Origin: Eremophila alpestris peregrina
Taxonomy: Eukaryota; Chordata; Aves; Passeriformes; Alaudidae
Direction of reading: 5' to 3'
Length of the DNA: 64,000 nt
Assembly (NCBI GenBank): GCA_009792885.1
Contig: WMCF01000030.1
Span: 9,357,812 to 9,421,811, forward strand
Shown in pieces: positions 25,561-38,628 of this stretch. The notes beneath the pieces were generated by a model, which was given only the letters and a program-made list of their open reading frames with translations, did no database searches and was not told where the DNA came from. A program made the position numbers and the translations under genes. How positions within the stretch are numbered: the stretch's first letter is position 1; every line of letters begins with the position of its first letter.

Positions 25561-28500
25561 CTGAACAATATTTTAAAATGTGTACTTCAAATCTTCCCCA
25601 AAATGTGTTAGCTTTGACAGACATTTACAGATTTTTCTTTTGCTTCCCAGGATGTGACCACCTCTGACTTAACTGTGGAGGACTTTGCCCTCCCCATGGA
25701 ATAAGGAAATTAAAAAGAAAGCAGGAGGCTGGCTTTCTCTAAGAGGTCTTTTAAAAGTCCTCTTTGCTATTCAGAAAGCCCTATTTAACACTGATGAGAA
25801 GCATGGATTTGGGTTATGATAGGTTGCCTTATGGTACAATTATCCCCTGATTTTAGTGGGATATTCTTTTTTAAAAAAACCAAAACACATTATTTTTTAC
25901 AGTGGCTTGTAATCTCAGAATATAGAACATATAAAATACATGCAGTATCTTTTCTTAGTCTATTTCTAAGTTTATTAGGAAGAAGGGTAAAATGTACTAT
26001 CTATAAATTCAAGGGAGCATTCATACACACTTTGCCACTCATGATCTTTCACTGGGTAGCATTATTCCTGAATTAAATACTATTTTTAAAAGGAACCTGT
26101 TGTTCTCTTTAAAATGTCATGCATTCTTTTAATGCCATACACCAACACTGAACAATGAAAACCATTTTATCCTTCTGGAATTCATACTTAGAAAACTTAG
26201 TTCTGCAAAAATAAATTTTTTGAAAAAAGTTTTTCATCAGAGGCTTTGAATTCTAATAGGTTTGCAATGTTCATCTACCCTGTTTCTATGCTGCAGGTAC
26301 AATGGGAGCATGGTTTTGCTAACAGATAATGTATTTTCACTGGAAAATTTGCCTATTAGAAAGAAATTATCTGAAAAACAAAAATGTTCCAAAATTATAC
26401 AGTGATTAGGTGAAAGCTAAAAATTTGTTGATTTGTCTGTATAAAAATGTTTTAATTGTATCAAAAAAGATCCAAAAAAAAGATAAAAACAAATTTTGTC
26501 TTGAAATTTTGAATGTTCAACTTTTCACCAAAGGACAGAAATGCTACAGAAAGCACATTTCAAATATCTGGCAGCTGGAAAGCCCTGGTTTAAACAGGGT
26601 TATAGGCATCTCACTGTATCCTTTCATAGGACAGTAAATCCTGTACATCCTTTTTTTGCTCCCTATCTATTGTATAAAGTTTACCAGCTTCCAGTAAGTG
26701 AATTCATTATACTTCCTTTTCAGGTAAGTTAAAAGTCAAGGTGTATCAGAGTTCTTCTCTCCAATCACTCACACAGTCTCTTCCCAGCCAGAATAACCAT
26801 GTAAACAAGGAGGTGCTGTGAGAGAGGTTTTATATGGACACAGAACAGTGTCAGTATTGCCATCAACATTTTCCTCTATTGCTCTAACTCTCTGGAATTT
26901 ACTTTCATGATTAAGTTTCCAAAGCCTGTTGCAATACCAGATTTGCAACATCTTTTGCAGCTTTGGTAGTTACACTTCCAGAGTAAGCAGCAAGTGGAGT
27001 CACATAAGACTGGCGAAATCACCACACATTTCAGATGAGAGAGATGGCCTTGCTTGGGTCAAAGGCACAGAGGAGTGGACCCTATTTGGGATACCTGTTC
27101 TGGTGGCAAAATGGATCTGAATTGCAACTGTTTGAGTACTTGCTTGTATTTTATTATTTTACAGATTCAGCAAGAGAAACAGAAAATTTAGGCTGAGTGA
27201 AAAAACACAAAAAACTTAAAAGTTTTCTCACTGAAGTTAAACAAGAAACGCAGCCCATGGTTTTACTGCAAATGAAAGGAAATATTTCAATTTGCACTGA
27301 AATGCCAGTTCCCTGGGTGACTTTTCTAACACCACAGGCAAGGGAGTACAGCAGCTGTGCTGGTGGCAAGGTGCTCAGCTGTTGGGAATTACAAGCTGCT
27401 CTAAATACACAAATAACCCAGCTTGGCCAGGGCTGGATCTGAGTGTGTGCCTTAGCTAACCACCAGAGCCCTGGCACCCTCACCCTTAATTCCTAGGGCT
27501 CACCAAATAGGTCAGTCTTTTGTTTTATTGTTTTTAAAGGAACAGGATTGAAAGGAGACATAAGGAGTAACATACCCTCAAATATAATTTATTTTGTCGA
27601 GCAGATTACTTTCTTAAGAGATGATCAATATGACTTCAAGTCCTTTTGGTCTTGAACCCATTCTTCATTATCATAATCAAGAAGAATTACCACTTTAGCC
27701 TGAAGCATTTTTTTGTCTAAACCTATTCAGCCAATCATCTCAAAATTCCAAAGAACTGCAGAGAGAAATCACATTCTTTTTTGGGGCAAACTATTTTTGA
27801 AAATAATGTTCAACTCAAAAGTATGAAAAGTATTTTTCATGGTTTATGTGGATCCACTGCAAAAAAATGTCCATAAACCCCACTTTCAGGTTAAATGTAA
27901 GGTATTCCACTCCTTTCTAAGATGAAATAAAATGACCAAGACATTTAACATTGTTAAAGTTTTGGAGTATTGGGGGTTTTTTGGGGTTTTTTGATGGAAA
28001 TTTCCTTCCTAGGCAAAATTAAGGGCTTGAGCACATGGTTCTTCCCTGGAGTCAACAAGTTCCTGTGTGCCAGCTGGTGTACCATTACCTCTTCTTACAC
28101 GTGCTTAGACTTAGATAAATGCAAGTAATACAACTTAAATTCTCCCACTTTCACTGCAATCTAAGCTAAATTGGATTGCTCAGTACTTGCCACGGGCAAG
28201 GAACACGAGCACTCACTACTACAAACAGCTCCTTTACAGTACACTGTGAAGCAGAAGTAATGTGATTATGCAACTGATGGCCAATGTATCTTCTGCAGTG
28301 CTCCCAAACTCATAATTTCATTAAGTTTTAATTCCTTTTTTTTAGACTGCAAATGCAGTATTTTAAAGCTATAATGGTCTTGTAATTCATTTCCCTTCCC
28401 TCACAACGTACCTAATACATACCACCAAATTTCACTGGAGTTTAACAAAACATATCCTTTGCTATTAAGAAAAAGCATTTAATGTTACAAGACATACAAT

Positions 28501-30280
28501 TACAGAGTGCCTGAGAGTATTGTCAATTAGCAAGACAACTATAAATATGGAAATCTCATTACAAAGAGCTGTTTGAAACTTGTACCAACCAGCTCCTAAC
28601 AAAACCTGCTAAATGATTACTTATCCCTACCCTATTTTTAAGGAGAATGCTGGTGTTGCAATAAGATACCAGTTACTCTCACTTCAGTCTTGCAAATATC
28701 TCTATGTGGAAAAAAAATACTAAGGAAGGTTCAGTTTTTGCTTCTAACAGTATAGGAAAAGATGGAAGGAAAAAGAAAAGGGAACATATTGAAATTATTA
28801 AAGCACAATGGTCATAGGGAATTGCCAGAAAAAACAAACAGTATAAATTGAAAGATGTTTTTTAAAGCTGGATTCTCTACTCCATTACAAAATTGAGTGT
28901 TTTCTTTTTGGATGGATAAGGAATATTTATAAGAAACAGCCCTCACATAAACTACAGCACAGCAGTCCTAAGTACAGCAGGTGTTGAGGGACAGAGGAAT
29001 CCTTCTCCTTTGAAGAACCTCAGAACAGGATGGATAAAGCACACGTGGATGTTACTTTGTTAATTTGCAAATATTTGTACACAAACATAAATACTTTGCA
29101 AGTTTGCTGGTTATAATGGCTCCTTCAGCTTCCCCTGAGGCCAAACTCTGCAGCAAAGTTGTCCCCTCTGGCAGGCATTGCAGATTTCTCATCCCACATT
29201 CTGCATGAAATGTAAGCAGAAGAGTTACTACTCAGAGGAAATCTTTCTGTTAAGGCAACCATCTCATACTTTTCTCTTAATTTCATCACTGCTCAGGCAG
29301 TAATTGTTTTAGTGTTAACTGGTTGTACTTTTAATATCAAGAATAATGTGAATATTCCATTACAGAAAAAGTTCTCCTTCAGCTACTTCAGAGAAAATGT
29401 ATTAAGAAAAATGCTATTGGTTCCATATAAAAAGTGAAATAAATTCTCTTCTTCCTTGCCTTTAGATTTCACATTTAAAAGTCTAATGAACTGCAAAGTG
29501 CATGGGGCTGCTATTAACTTATTGTTGGATATTGAGGTTACCCATGTAGGAGACACAGTTTGTGCTTCACCAGAGGAAAATGCTCATGCCCAGAGGGGTC
29601 AGAAGGTTCTGACTGTGCTTCCTTCCCTTAAAGCCCTACACACTGATGGGGCTGTGTGTAAGTCCACAGAGGGGACCAGGTGGCAGCCAGCAACTCCTCA
29701 CACATGATCTGACTCAGGGTACATTAGAGTTAAATCTCAGAGCTTGGGCCCATAAAATAAACTTCATACAAGATGTTAACAAAAAGTTATATTTTTACAT
29801 TAACAGGATACACATAATGCATTTGCTATGAAAACAAATCTCTTTGAGAGAACAAAAAATTGCCCTTATTTCTAATAATAGGAGGGAAAATTACAGTTGG
29901 CAAACTTAAGAGACAATTAAACCACTGTTTCAGAGAACTCCAGATCACTGCCAAAATAAATATTCAGATAAAAGAACACAGCTTCCACTCCCTGCTTCCT
30001 TATTAACTGTGTTTTCTTCTCTAGCCATTACAAATGGTTTGTAAAATATACTCAGAAAATATATGGGTCTCTGTTTTATAATTTACACTTCATTGCTGTT
30101 TCTGAAGATGCTACCAGCTGCTGAAGGAGAAGGGGTTGCACTAATATTCACTCTATAAATAATGAAAGAAAAAAAGGAAAGCACAGCAAGGTTAAATGAG
30201 GACACTGTGGCAAATTCAGTGTAGGGGACTTTGAGGCCTCTCACTTGGCTTTCCAAGTGCAGCATATTGACTGCATTTTA
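25561..30280. other. Non-coding, AT-rich
   Basis: Only short open frames, none recognisable. A two-unit G4-5/T6 repeat sits at 27972-27992. From 27480 to 29455 even 60-codon frames are absent. No CR1 or LTR similarity was seen. Confidence 0.65.
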
Positions 30281-30850
30281 TTAGCTGATTAACGAGGTGT
30301 GTGGCAATTCATCTGGAGCTACTGAGGTCCTTTGATCCACCCTTACAAATGCTCCTCGCAGGAGACAGAAGAAGTTCTTTGCAGCTGAAATCCCCGTATC
30401 AGGCAGGAGGATGTTGCTGGAGCCAGGCTGGAGAAGGGCAGCAGTTTCCCCATGCCAAGGGGAGAGGTGCAGCTGCCTCAGGCACCCCACAGAACACACC
30501 ACTCACCCTCCTGGGGCAGGTGAGGCTCCATCCCTCCACTCTGTGCCAAAGCAGGCACTTGGGCTGGCAGTGTGCTTTCTGTGTGCCACCCCATGTCCCT
30601 GTGAGGCTCTGAGGGCTCTCCCCACTCCGTGTCTCAATGGGACCCACAGCTGTTGCATGGGTACTCCTGGACATGTTTGCCTGCCTCGAGAAAGCTCCCA
30701 ACCTGCAAAAGCCCTCATTACCCTTGAACACACAGATATCAATAACCTCAATACAAGAATTTCAAATAATTTTTTCACACAGAAATCAAGGCCTCAGATC
30801 TGCATTTGGTTTGTAGTGTTCAAGCCTAAAAATGTCCAACATTAAAACCC
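30281..30850. other. GC-richer patch, no gene supported
   Basis: This stretch is GC-rich and pyrimidine/CAG-rich, so frames stay open in several phases on both strands (144 codons plus at 30411-30842, 110 codons minus at 30731-30399). A donor-like CAG/GTGAGG occurs on the plus strand at 30517-30525, but I found no matching acceptor giving a family-like exon. I regard the frames as a composition effect. Confidence 0.5.
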
Positions 30851-33800
30851 TTCAGTTTGCTCTTGGGTGCTGAAAAAAGCCTCTCCACACAGTGCCATAA
30901 GGCAGACATGTGCAGAGCCCACTGGACTGACCATCCATAGAGCAGTGGAAATCTGGACCAAATGGCTCAAGAGTTCTGCTAATCCATAGGTGACAAATGC
31001 CAAGGTTAAGCTCTGTATGGTAGGGTACAACTTCCTGGTTGCATGCAGCTTAGAGATGGTGTTTTGCTGCCTAATGTACAGCTTTAGAGTGATACAATCT
31101 TCATCAGACACTCTCAAAAGGCAGAGAATTGCCCTACAAAAGAGGCACTTTTATGTAAGTGTTCTCTTTTCTGCCATTTTCACTTTAGACCAAAACCCTA
31201 GAAACTGTCCTTATCTTGTCACTCCAAGCAACACAGAACAACAGATGAAGTGAATCCAGGGGGAGCAGCACAAGAAAGAGTCAGGAAAAGCAGAGTGACA
31301 AGAAGCAGGAGAGAGCAGCTTTCATCTTGATCAAGAGAGAGTACCTGTCTCTGGAGAGCAGCTGGGATCTCCATCTGTGCTGCAAGAACAGAGACATGAT
31401 AGCTTCACAAAGCTCTCTGAGATGGGACAAGGCAGTCCTAGATCTACACCAGCTGAGCATCACAGCAACAGCTGATGAGCTTCACAGTCAAATATTATCC
31501 AGAACTGAATTCTGTTTTTCTGTACAGTTAACATGCTTCTGTAATCAGAAGAAATCAAATTTTCTAGAATAATCCTATTTTAATCTTCTTCCTCCCTAGT
31601 AACAGGGTGATCTCGGAATCAGAGGCATTAAAACACTCAGCTCACTAGGGTGTGTGCATATATTTTGGGAGGCATCCTGGGGCCTAAGCATAGTCATCTG
31701 GTGCCACTTCAAATGCACTTTAGGGCAAACAAGACTTTTGGGGGACCAAGCAGAGTGACACAGGCCCTCTGCTGGACTTACAGCACGTGGGACAGCCAAG
31801 GTCACCTCAAATGGCTCCAAACAGTTGGGAACCCCAAGTACCTGTCTCAGTGTCAGGGTCACCCAAGAGATAAATTTGGATTCTCAGAAGATGAACACAC
31901 ATTTTTCTGTACCAAGCTGGAAAGAACATTTTAAAAACAGAAATCTACCTGTGGTAGGTCTAAACCTGCACTCTTTTAGCAAACAGCAGCTGGTGGAGAA
32001 GTACCATATGAGTTAAAATTTACAAAGAAGTGTCATTAGGAGCCATTCATAACCTGTCATGGTTACTGCAGGGATCAATTGTTACTACAATTTTAAGTGT
32101 GAGTTGTGCACAGGTCTCAATGATGCACAGTTCAATAATAACTTTCTATTAAGAAATCAAATGTGTCAAGAAGAACAATAAATGAACTGCAGTGATAAAG
32201 ATTTGCATATAATGATTAACAAAAAACCAATGCATTACTTGAACTTTTTAAGAAGGGCATCCTATACTGTATTTTCTAGTAGTAAGTCACAAGGGATAAA
32301 ATGAAGCTAACATGAAACAGCACTAACAGCCAGTTTCAAACAGAAATTTAATTTACTCTGTCCTGACCTGTGTCAGATTAAAATCTTTTCTTCAATAACA
32401 TTCAAAATTACCTTCTCCAAAGCTTTAATACTGCAAAGGAAGGGTATGAGGAACAGGAATAATTTCATATAAGTGGGCAGACATAGATGGAATCTACCAT
32501 ACCTTTCCTCCATGTGGATATTTCCAGACTGCAGCACTGATTGGCCACACTAGTGTTTGCTTCCTCTGGTTTTATGTCTTCCCTGGGTGGTGAGGGAGGG
32601 GAAGAGGGGCAGGCCATGCTGTGATTCTAGGGAGAGGCTGATGCTGCTGTCTTTTCAACACACAGAGTATTTCCTGCAATTCTTGCCATCGTTTCCTGGA
32701 GCCACAATTTGACATTTCCCTTAGTAAACCTCCTTTGCATTAAACAGATGCATCTTTTACTCTAGTCACTTAATTGATTCCCATGACAAGGTACAGAGCA
32801 GCATGAGGCAAGACCTAATACTCTATTCTCAAGAAGGCAAAAACTAGCTCTAATTATGGTGTCCCTCCTTCTCATCAAAGTCACAGGGAGCAGAAGTCTC
32901 ACTCTCCACGAGGGAATGTCCTTGCAGGAAGCTTGAAGCAGCTCTGTGCCATCAAGAGCAACCAAGCACCCTTTTTTAGCTGAGGTCTCTGCATCAGGAA
33001 CACTGGGTACAACTTCAGGAGTGAATTAATGCTTGATCACCTTGATCTTCAGCTGCTGATGAGGGATTCATTAATGTTTTTAGGTTCAGGCTACATACTA
33101 CCTACCTACCCCTCTGTCACCCTGTGACAGCAGCAGCTGCTCACCCAGGGGTCTGTGAGGTTGAACTTCCAAACCAGTGAGGCCAGATTTGGGTACAAGA
33201 TGAAAGTGCTTCCTCAAGACTTTCCAGTGCATGTCACACATGCAGTCATGGCATCACAATCTTTTGCCTGTCCATTTTTTGTACCACTGAAATACTTTAT
33301 CAATTCACAAGCAGTTCCAAAACAACTGATGTGCTCCAAAATGTTCAAAATTATCTGGTGTGCTTCCTCAAAGCAAACTTTTAGTTTCAAAATGTTGTTT
33401 GCATAAACAGCAAAAATACTTGAAAGGCAAAAAAATCCACCAAACCCCTTGAAACTAATCTTCTCATTCAGCCTGAAATAAATGTGCTTGTTATTTATCA
33501 TCCAGGATTCACATAAATAGCTTTGAGGACTTGACCCCAAAGGAATGTATGTGTTTCTGGACATGCTGACAAACCAGTAACACCCCAGGCTCACATCCAA
33601 CACTATGGATTTTCATGGCTGCCAGTGCGAGTTGGAGACATTAGGATGTGAAAACAGCCCAGCTACACTTACAGGCACTCCCAACAAAAAATCACTACCA
33701 GAAACAATTGCAGTTACTAAATATATTCAGTAAAACTCGCAAAGCATGCAAAAACCAGCCATGGCAAATGCCTGCTTACTAACTGGATCCCCTGTGAGAT

Positions 33801-36080
33801 TGTCCTCGAGATCCCTTGGCTTACAGGAAAATGACATCCCTTAAGGAGGATCATCAGTGGAGGGGGAGGAAGATGGGGAAGCGAGGGGAAATGCTTTTTC
33901 ATTCTATAATTATAACTTAATTTTGAGATTAAACTGATCATTTAATGATGCCTACCAGTTTGAAAACAGGATCCAGGAAGAGAGGTGACCAAGCAGAGAC
34001 AACTGTCAGGTCCTGTCTCTGATAAACTCCCAACTGCTAAAAGCAGTGTCTGCCTGGTGGGAACTCCCTGTGCAGCCCCAGCTGGGCTGAAGCCCCTCGT
34101 ATCCCTCTGTGCCTCTCACTTGTGGCAGGACACAGAGCTGGGGACACTTCCAGGAAGCCAAAGTGTGTTTGGGATGTCTCTCTCAGTGGACATCCGGAAA
34201 ACCAAACCAAAAAAGCCAAAACACTCCAAAATGTGACTTAGGGACTTAGGACCTTGGAGCAAAGAGGTCCCTGAGAAATAGCAGTGCCTGCTATGCTGCC
34301 CCAGGAGCTGCCCTCATGGCAATGCTCATCCACATCACTCTTCCACCTGAGCCTGATTCCTACAAAACTGGGCAGAGCTTTTCCCTGTCTCCAACTCTTG
34401 CACAAAATCAACGTTATTCATGGGAGATGGTGTGGTTGTGTGAGACACTCACAGAGCAAAACAACCTAAAAATATCTTGAAACTACCATTGGGTAGTTTC
34501 TATTTGTCCTTATCTTTCAAGAGATTTTTCTGCAAGTCCAAACAAATAATTTTTTCATTTTGGATGACAGCTGCACTCATCACATGTGTACATCCCCCCA
34601 CTGAGTATAAGCTTAAGACATGCAAGAAACAGGGCAAGAGTCCCTATGACTTGAGGACAGATGGCAATGGGAGTGGATGAAATTCCATCACACCATGGAA
34701 GAAGCTTTTCCAGCAGCAGAGGTCCTGGCAGAGAGTGAATGTGCAGGCAAGGCCACGGGAGAAGCAGTGGGAAGACCACCACCAGCAATACAAGGCTGAT
34801 GCAGCCAGCTGAAGGGACACCTGCCCTGTAAAGCTCCATATCTGAATGTGTAGGAATGGCTGGGGTTTATGAACCTCTTCACCTGAAAAAAACTCAGAGA
34901 AGCACCTGCATGGAATTTAGAAAGTATGAGCCCTGAAAACAGGAAAAAATAATTTAAAAAATAGTTGAAAAGGCAAAGGAAAAAAAGTCTGACACTGAAT
35001 CCAACATATTGCAAGATTAATGCAGTTGAATTGCAAGATGAATGCTTTGCAGGCAAAGCCAGACTCTCCACTGCTCAGCAAAAATCAGGAAGGTATCTGA
35101 TATTTTCAGGGAATCAGTCCACCAGCCTGTACTAAGGGTATCCAGCGTGAAGTTTTGCAATTCTTTATCTGCTGTTTGTAAATGATTTCTGATTTATTTC
35201 CCTAGCAAGGAGAAGACAGGCTAATCTAAAAATAAGATGTGTGAGCAAAACCACAGAATTAAATTCAGAGCTTCAGAGCACTTGACAATTTTTAAGCTGC
35301 AGTTCCAGACCATCTCATTTTCTTTCAGCACAAAGAAGCAGACAAATATTTTGACGAAGTGAGGTCATATAATACATATGTTTGATAGACAGATAGACAT
35401 AAAATATATTCTTTTGTCCCTACCACTGGGCATGCTGAAAACATTATGTTGAATAACATTAGGATGCCACATTTTCAAGCATGAAAATCCTAAATGGTTA
35501 ACATGGCAACACATGCTAATCAGGACCCAGAGCTTTCTCTTTCACCTCTGTCCCCTCCCTAAATAAGGCAATTTTGGTTACTTTAAGTTTCCTTCAGAGG
35601 TTGTGCCAAAAATTTAAAAGTAATTTGAAGAAAAATCTTTCTACGTAGATATTAATCAAAACACTATACTTGCAAGCACAATGGTGTGCTATTATTTTTA
35701 AAGATTTTCAAAAAGAAAGTGGCAGGGTTTTTCTGTAACAAAACATCACAAGAAACCTGGGTCTCTGTGCAGACATGGACTGTGTTAGTCAATGTGTGCT
35801 ACTAGATCTTTCCTCCTAAAGAAACTATTTTAAATGTTTTAATTCGACAAAATCACATCAATTTTTATACTCTCATACCTCTAATTATAGGTCTGACTTT
35901 AAAGTCATCATACAGGGAGCCAACCTTGCCTGCTGTTGATGCATCTGTTGGTGTTCCTACCCCTGTTGATGTGACAAGAAGCCCCAAACACTTCTATGCT
36001 TTTCATTTTATCAGAGCTCTTGGTCCTGAGGCATTAACAACTTTTAGGGAAGACTCCACACTGGAAAAGGGAGTTTGATA
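30851..36080. other. Non-coding, mostly AT-rich
   Basis: Open frames reach 129 codons (33603-33214, minus) without recognisable content. Two perfect short hairpins occur: CTGTCAC/CCT/GTGACAG at 33114-33130 and a 9-bp stem at 34479-34500. No interspersed repeat was recognised. Confidence 0.6.
34479..34500. repeat. Perfect 9-bp hairpin, ATTG loop
   Basis: GAAACTACC (34479-34487) and GGTAGTTTC (34492-34500) pair perfectly around a 4-nt loop. No T-run, gene or repeat terminus adjoins it. Confidence 0.85.
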
Positions 36081-36540
36081 AATATTCTTCCATGTTGGGT
36101 CCAGTTTTCTACGGTAACAAAGCTAATGCCCTTTTTCCTTTCTGCCTGTTAGTCCTCCTGCAGCAGCCCTTTGGGACAGCACAAGCCACATTCCCCAGGA
36201 GCAGAGGAGAAGGCTGGCAGAAGATGAGTTGCATTCCCACAGACTTTGCAACATCCCTGGCTGATAAGCAGAAGCCCAGAGAGAAAAGCCACAAAGGGAG
36301 GGCAGCACATGTCTGTTGGACCTGCTGGGCTGGGCTGCCCATCATTGTCTGTGCCAGCCAGGCCATCAAATGGGGACCTGGGAGGGACAGGGCCTGTCCA
36401 CCTCCTGGCCAAGGGAAGGATGGGAGAAAGACTGCCAGAAATATCAGTGACTACCAGCAACTAGCAATTCAAGCAGCTACCAAGTCAAGGGTGAGGCTTA
36501 GGAAGGAACATACTCTGTTAGTCCTTTTCCTCACGTGACA
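36081..36540. other. GC-richer patch beside the LTR-like segment
   Basis: A plus frame of 148 codons (36092-36535) and overlapping minus frames are open here. The translation is not recognisable; I could see no gag, protease, reverse transcriptase or env motif that would tie it to a retrovirus. Its position next to the LTR-like sequence is therefore suggestive only. Confidence 0.35.
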
Positions 36541-36735
36541 GCCTGTTATTTTGTTATATATAAGTTATATAGAGATGTAAAACAGAGCAAAGCTCTGCTG
36601 TTTTCGGTTTTGGGCCCACAACTCAGCGTGCTGTGAACAGCCAATCAAGAAACAAAACCACAGCTATAAATAAAGCAGGGGGTGTGGGCATATCTATACA
36701 CCCCCAAGGAGAAGGGTGCTGGCACCAGCAATGTC
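36541..36735 (+). mobile_element. Possible solo LTR (promoter/poly-A signal cluster)
   Basis: Several LTR-type signals sit close together on the plus strand: a CCAAT box (36641-36645), a TATAAATA box (36665-36672), an AATAAA hexamer overlapping it (36669-36674), and a GGGGGTGT/ACACCCCC hairpin (36678-36685 with 36698-36705) just downstream. Upstream lies another perfect hairpin, CAGAGC/AAA/GCTCTG (36583-36597). A possible left edge is TGTTATTTTG near 36544 and a possible right edge is CACCAGCA near 36730, giving TG...CA ends. I could not find a matching target-site duplication, and I did not recognise the family. It could equally be an unrelated promoter-like stretch. Any attached viral genes are absent or unrecognisable. 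Confidence 0.3.
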
Positions 36736-36763
36736 CATTCTGCCCAGAAGTGAGGTGGTAAAA

Positions 36764-36779
36764 GTGTGTGTGTGTGTGT
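36764..36779. repeat. (GT)8 microsatellite
   Basis: Eight uninterrupted GT units, followed by CTGTGAG. It lies 30 bp past the possible LTR. Confidence 0.95.
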
Positions 36780-38599
36780 CTGTGAGCCAGAGACAGATGG
36801 ATGCCCAGGGCAGTGGGCTGGATTCAGTCACTAAAGCAAAGCATTTGCTGACCCCTCCACACCTGCAGTGCCACAGGTTCCCCACCAGCTGCCAAGCCCT
36901 GTCTCCTATCAGCAGACAATGCCCTGCTACAATTTTAGTTTATAAAGCACTACTATTTTCCTACAAATCAAAACCCTTCCAGATACCTGCTCAAAGGGCA
37001 ACACTTGCTCAGCAACAGATTCCTTCTGTGGCTGAGAAAACTATCTGACAACCCAAAGCCTCCTCTCCTCTTCACTGTGTTCACTTCACTGCATGTCAGG
37101 AGTTTTAATGGTAGCTGTTCCAAATCACACAGCTCATGGCAGTGACAGCTGGGAGGAGCCCCCAGAGTATTTCTACATCAATGAGAAGTCAGTCTCTCTC
37201 TGGAGGGTTTATAAATGAGCCCCTATACCCACAGCTGCCAAATGTTTCATTCTAGGCATTTTATCTATGTAAACCAAACAGATAACAAGGAGAGCAAAGA
37301 CCTTTGAAATATTTATGAATCAATTAAAGTCCTAAAGATTTCTATTGCACAGTGATAAGGAGCAAATTCTCGCATAAGATGCCAAGGCCCATGGAGTAAC
37401 TGATTTGATATGAGTTCAGAAATTGTAGGTTTGCACAAAGAGAAAGGAAAAAAATGAGTTATATACAGATTTAAAGACAGATAATGGATACCATGAAAGT
37501 AATATGCAATAATGTGACAGAACATATAAACTAAAACAATGTGAAAGGTTTATCAGCCAAACCTAGAAGCTATAAATATAGACTGATTTATTGATAGAAT
37601 ACTTTCTGATTGATCTGTTTTCTCAACCATTCACTATTATGTTAATTTTATGACAGAAGACAAAAGTTATGTAAAATTACAGATAATACATAATAGCACT
37701 TTCTTGCTCAATGTGTACAAAATTTATTCTCTTTTTCCCTGTGTTGCAAAGGTGCTTATTTCTCTCATAAACACTATGTTCGAGAAAACCTGAATGTGAA
37801 AATAAATGGCTTCATTTTTTGCTTTGGTGTGCCCAATTTTATGAAAACGAAGCTTGACTTAGAATGAAGTCACTGTTCAATTGTGCACAACAGCAGAAAA
37901 ATCAAGAATGCGCAGGGACGCACTGACAGAAATGGGGACTTGAAATAGGGTTTGAAAAATAACCCAATGCAGCAGGATCACAGCAACACTGAAATACCAT
38001 AGAGGCCTGGATGGTGCCATCTCTCTGGATTTCTCACCATCTGAAGGTGGAAAAAGGAGGAAGGGGCAGGCAAAAGTAAAGCCACAGTTCCATAATATCA
38101 ATCAACTGTTCAATATCTTTCCCCTGAATCAAGCTGTGTTCTCCTAACTTGCCTCCTTCATAGTGGTTTTTAAAACTTTGAAGCTGAAATTAAAGCAGTC
38201 TGAGCTGATGAAAAAACAACTGAATGAACACACCAGAAAACAAACTGCTTGTCTTCACACACTGTCTGTCACTGCAGGGGCAGGTGCTGCTGGAACACAT
38301 GCACATCTCCCCAGGTTATCCTGGTGAACCGCTCACTGGGGTATGAAGGCAGCTTTTAGTCTGTCAGCCACATTCACAAGAGCATTGCAGGTGCTTGGCA
38401 CAGTCCACAAACAAAGCCAGGTCCTAAATTCAACAGTTTCACTTAGCTGGGAAAGAACTAAAATGTTGTATCCCTTGTATGTCACAGTCTTTCAACAGTG
38501 TTAGAGAAAGGGGAAAAAGAGGAATATTACAATAAAGCAATTGTACTCTCTATTTCTAGTTATTTTTTCACCTACATTTTGTTAATCCACTTGTAGGAA

Positions 38600-38628
38600 C
38601 AAAAACAAAAACAAAACAAAAACAAAAA
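38600..38628. repeat. CAAAA/CAAAAA simple repeat
   Basis: Five C-plus-A-run units with four or five A each, flanked by GGAA and GGCACC. Confidence 0.9.

Noticed and set aside
27972..27992. G5T6G4T6 run as a telomere-like or quadruplex-forming motif
   Set aside because: Only two G-runs, and T6 spacers do not match the TTAGGG telomere repeat. Four G-runs would be needed for an intramolecular quadruplex.
30411..30845. 144-codon frame and a CAG/GTGAGG donor-like site as an exon
   Set aside because: The patch is GC-rich and open in several phases. No acceptor gives a recognisable peptide, and donor-like sites of this strength are expected by chance.
36092..36538. 148-codon frame as a retroviral remnant next to the LTR-like segment
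   Set aside because: No gag, pol or env motif is visible in the translation, so proximity is the only link.
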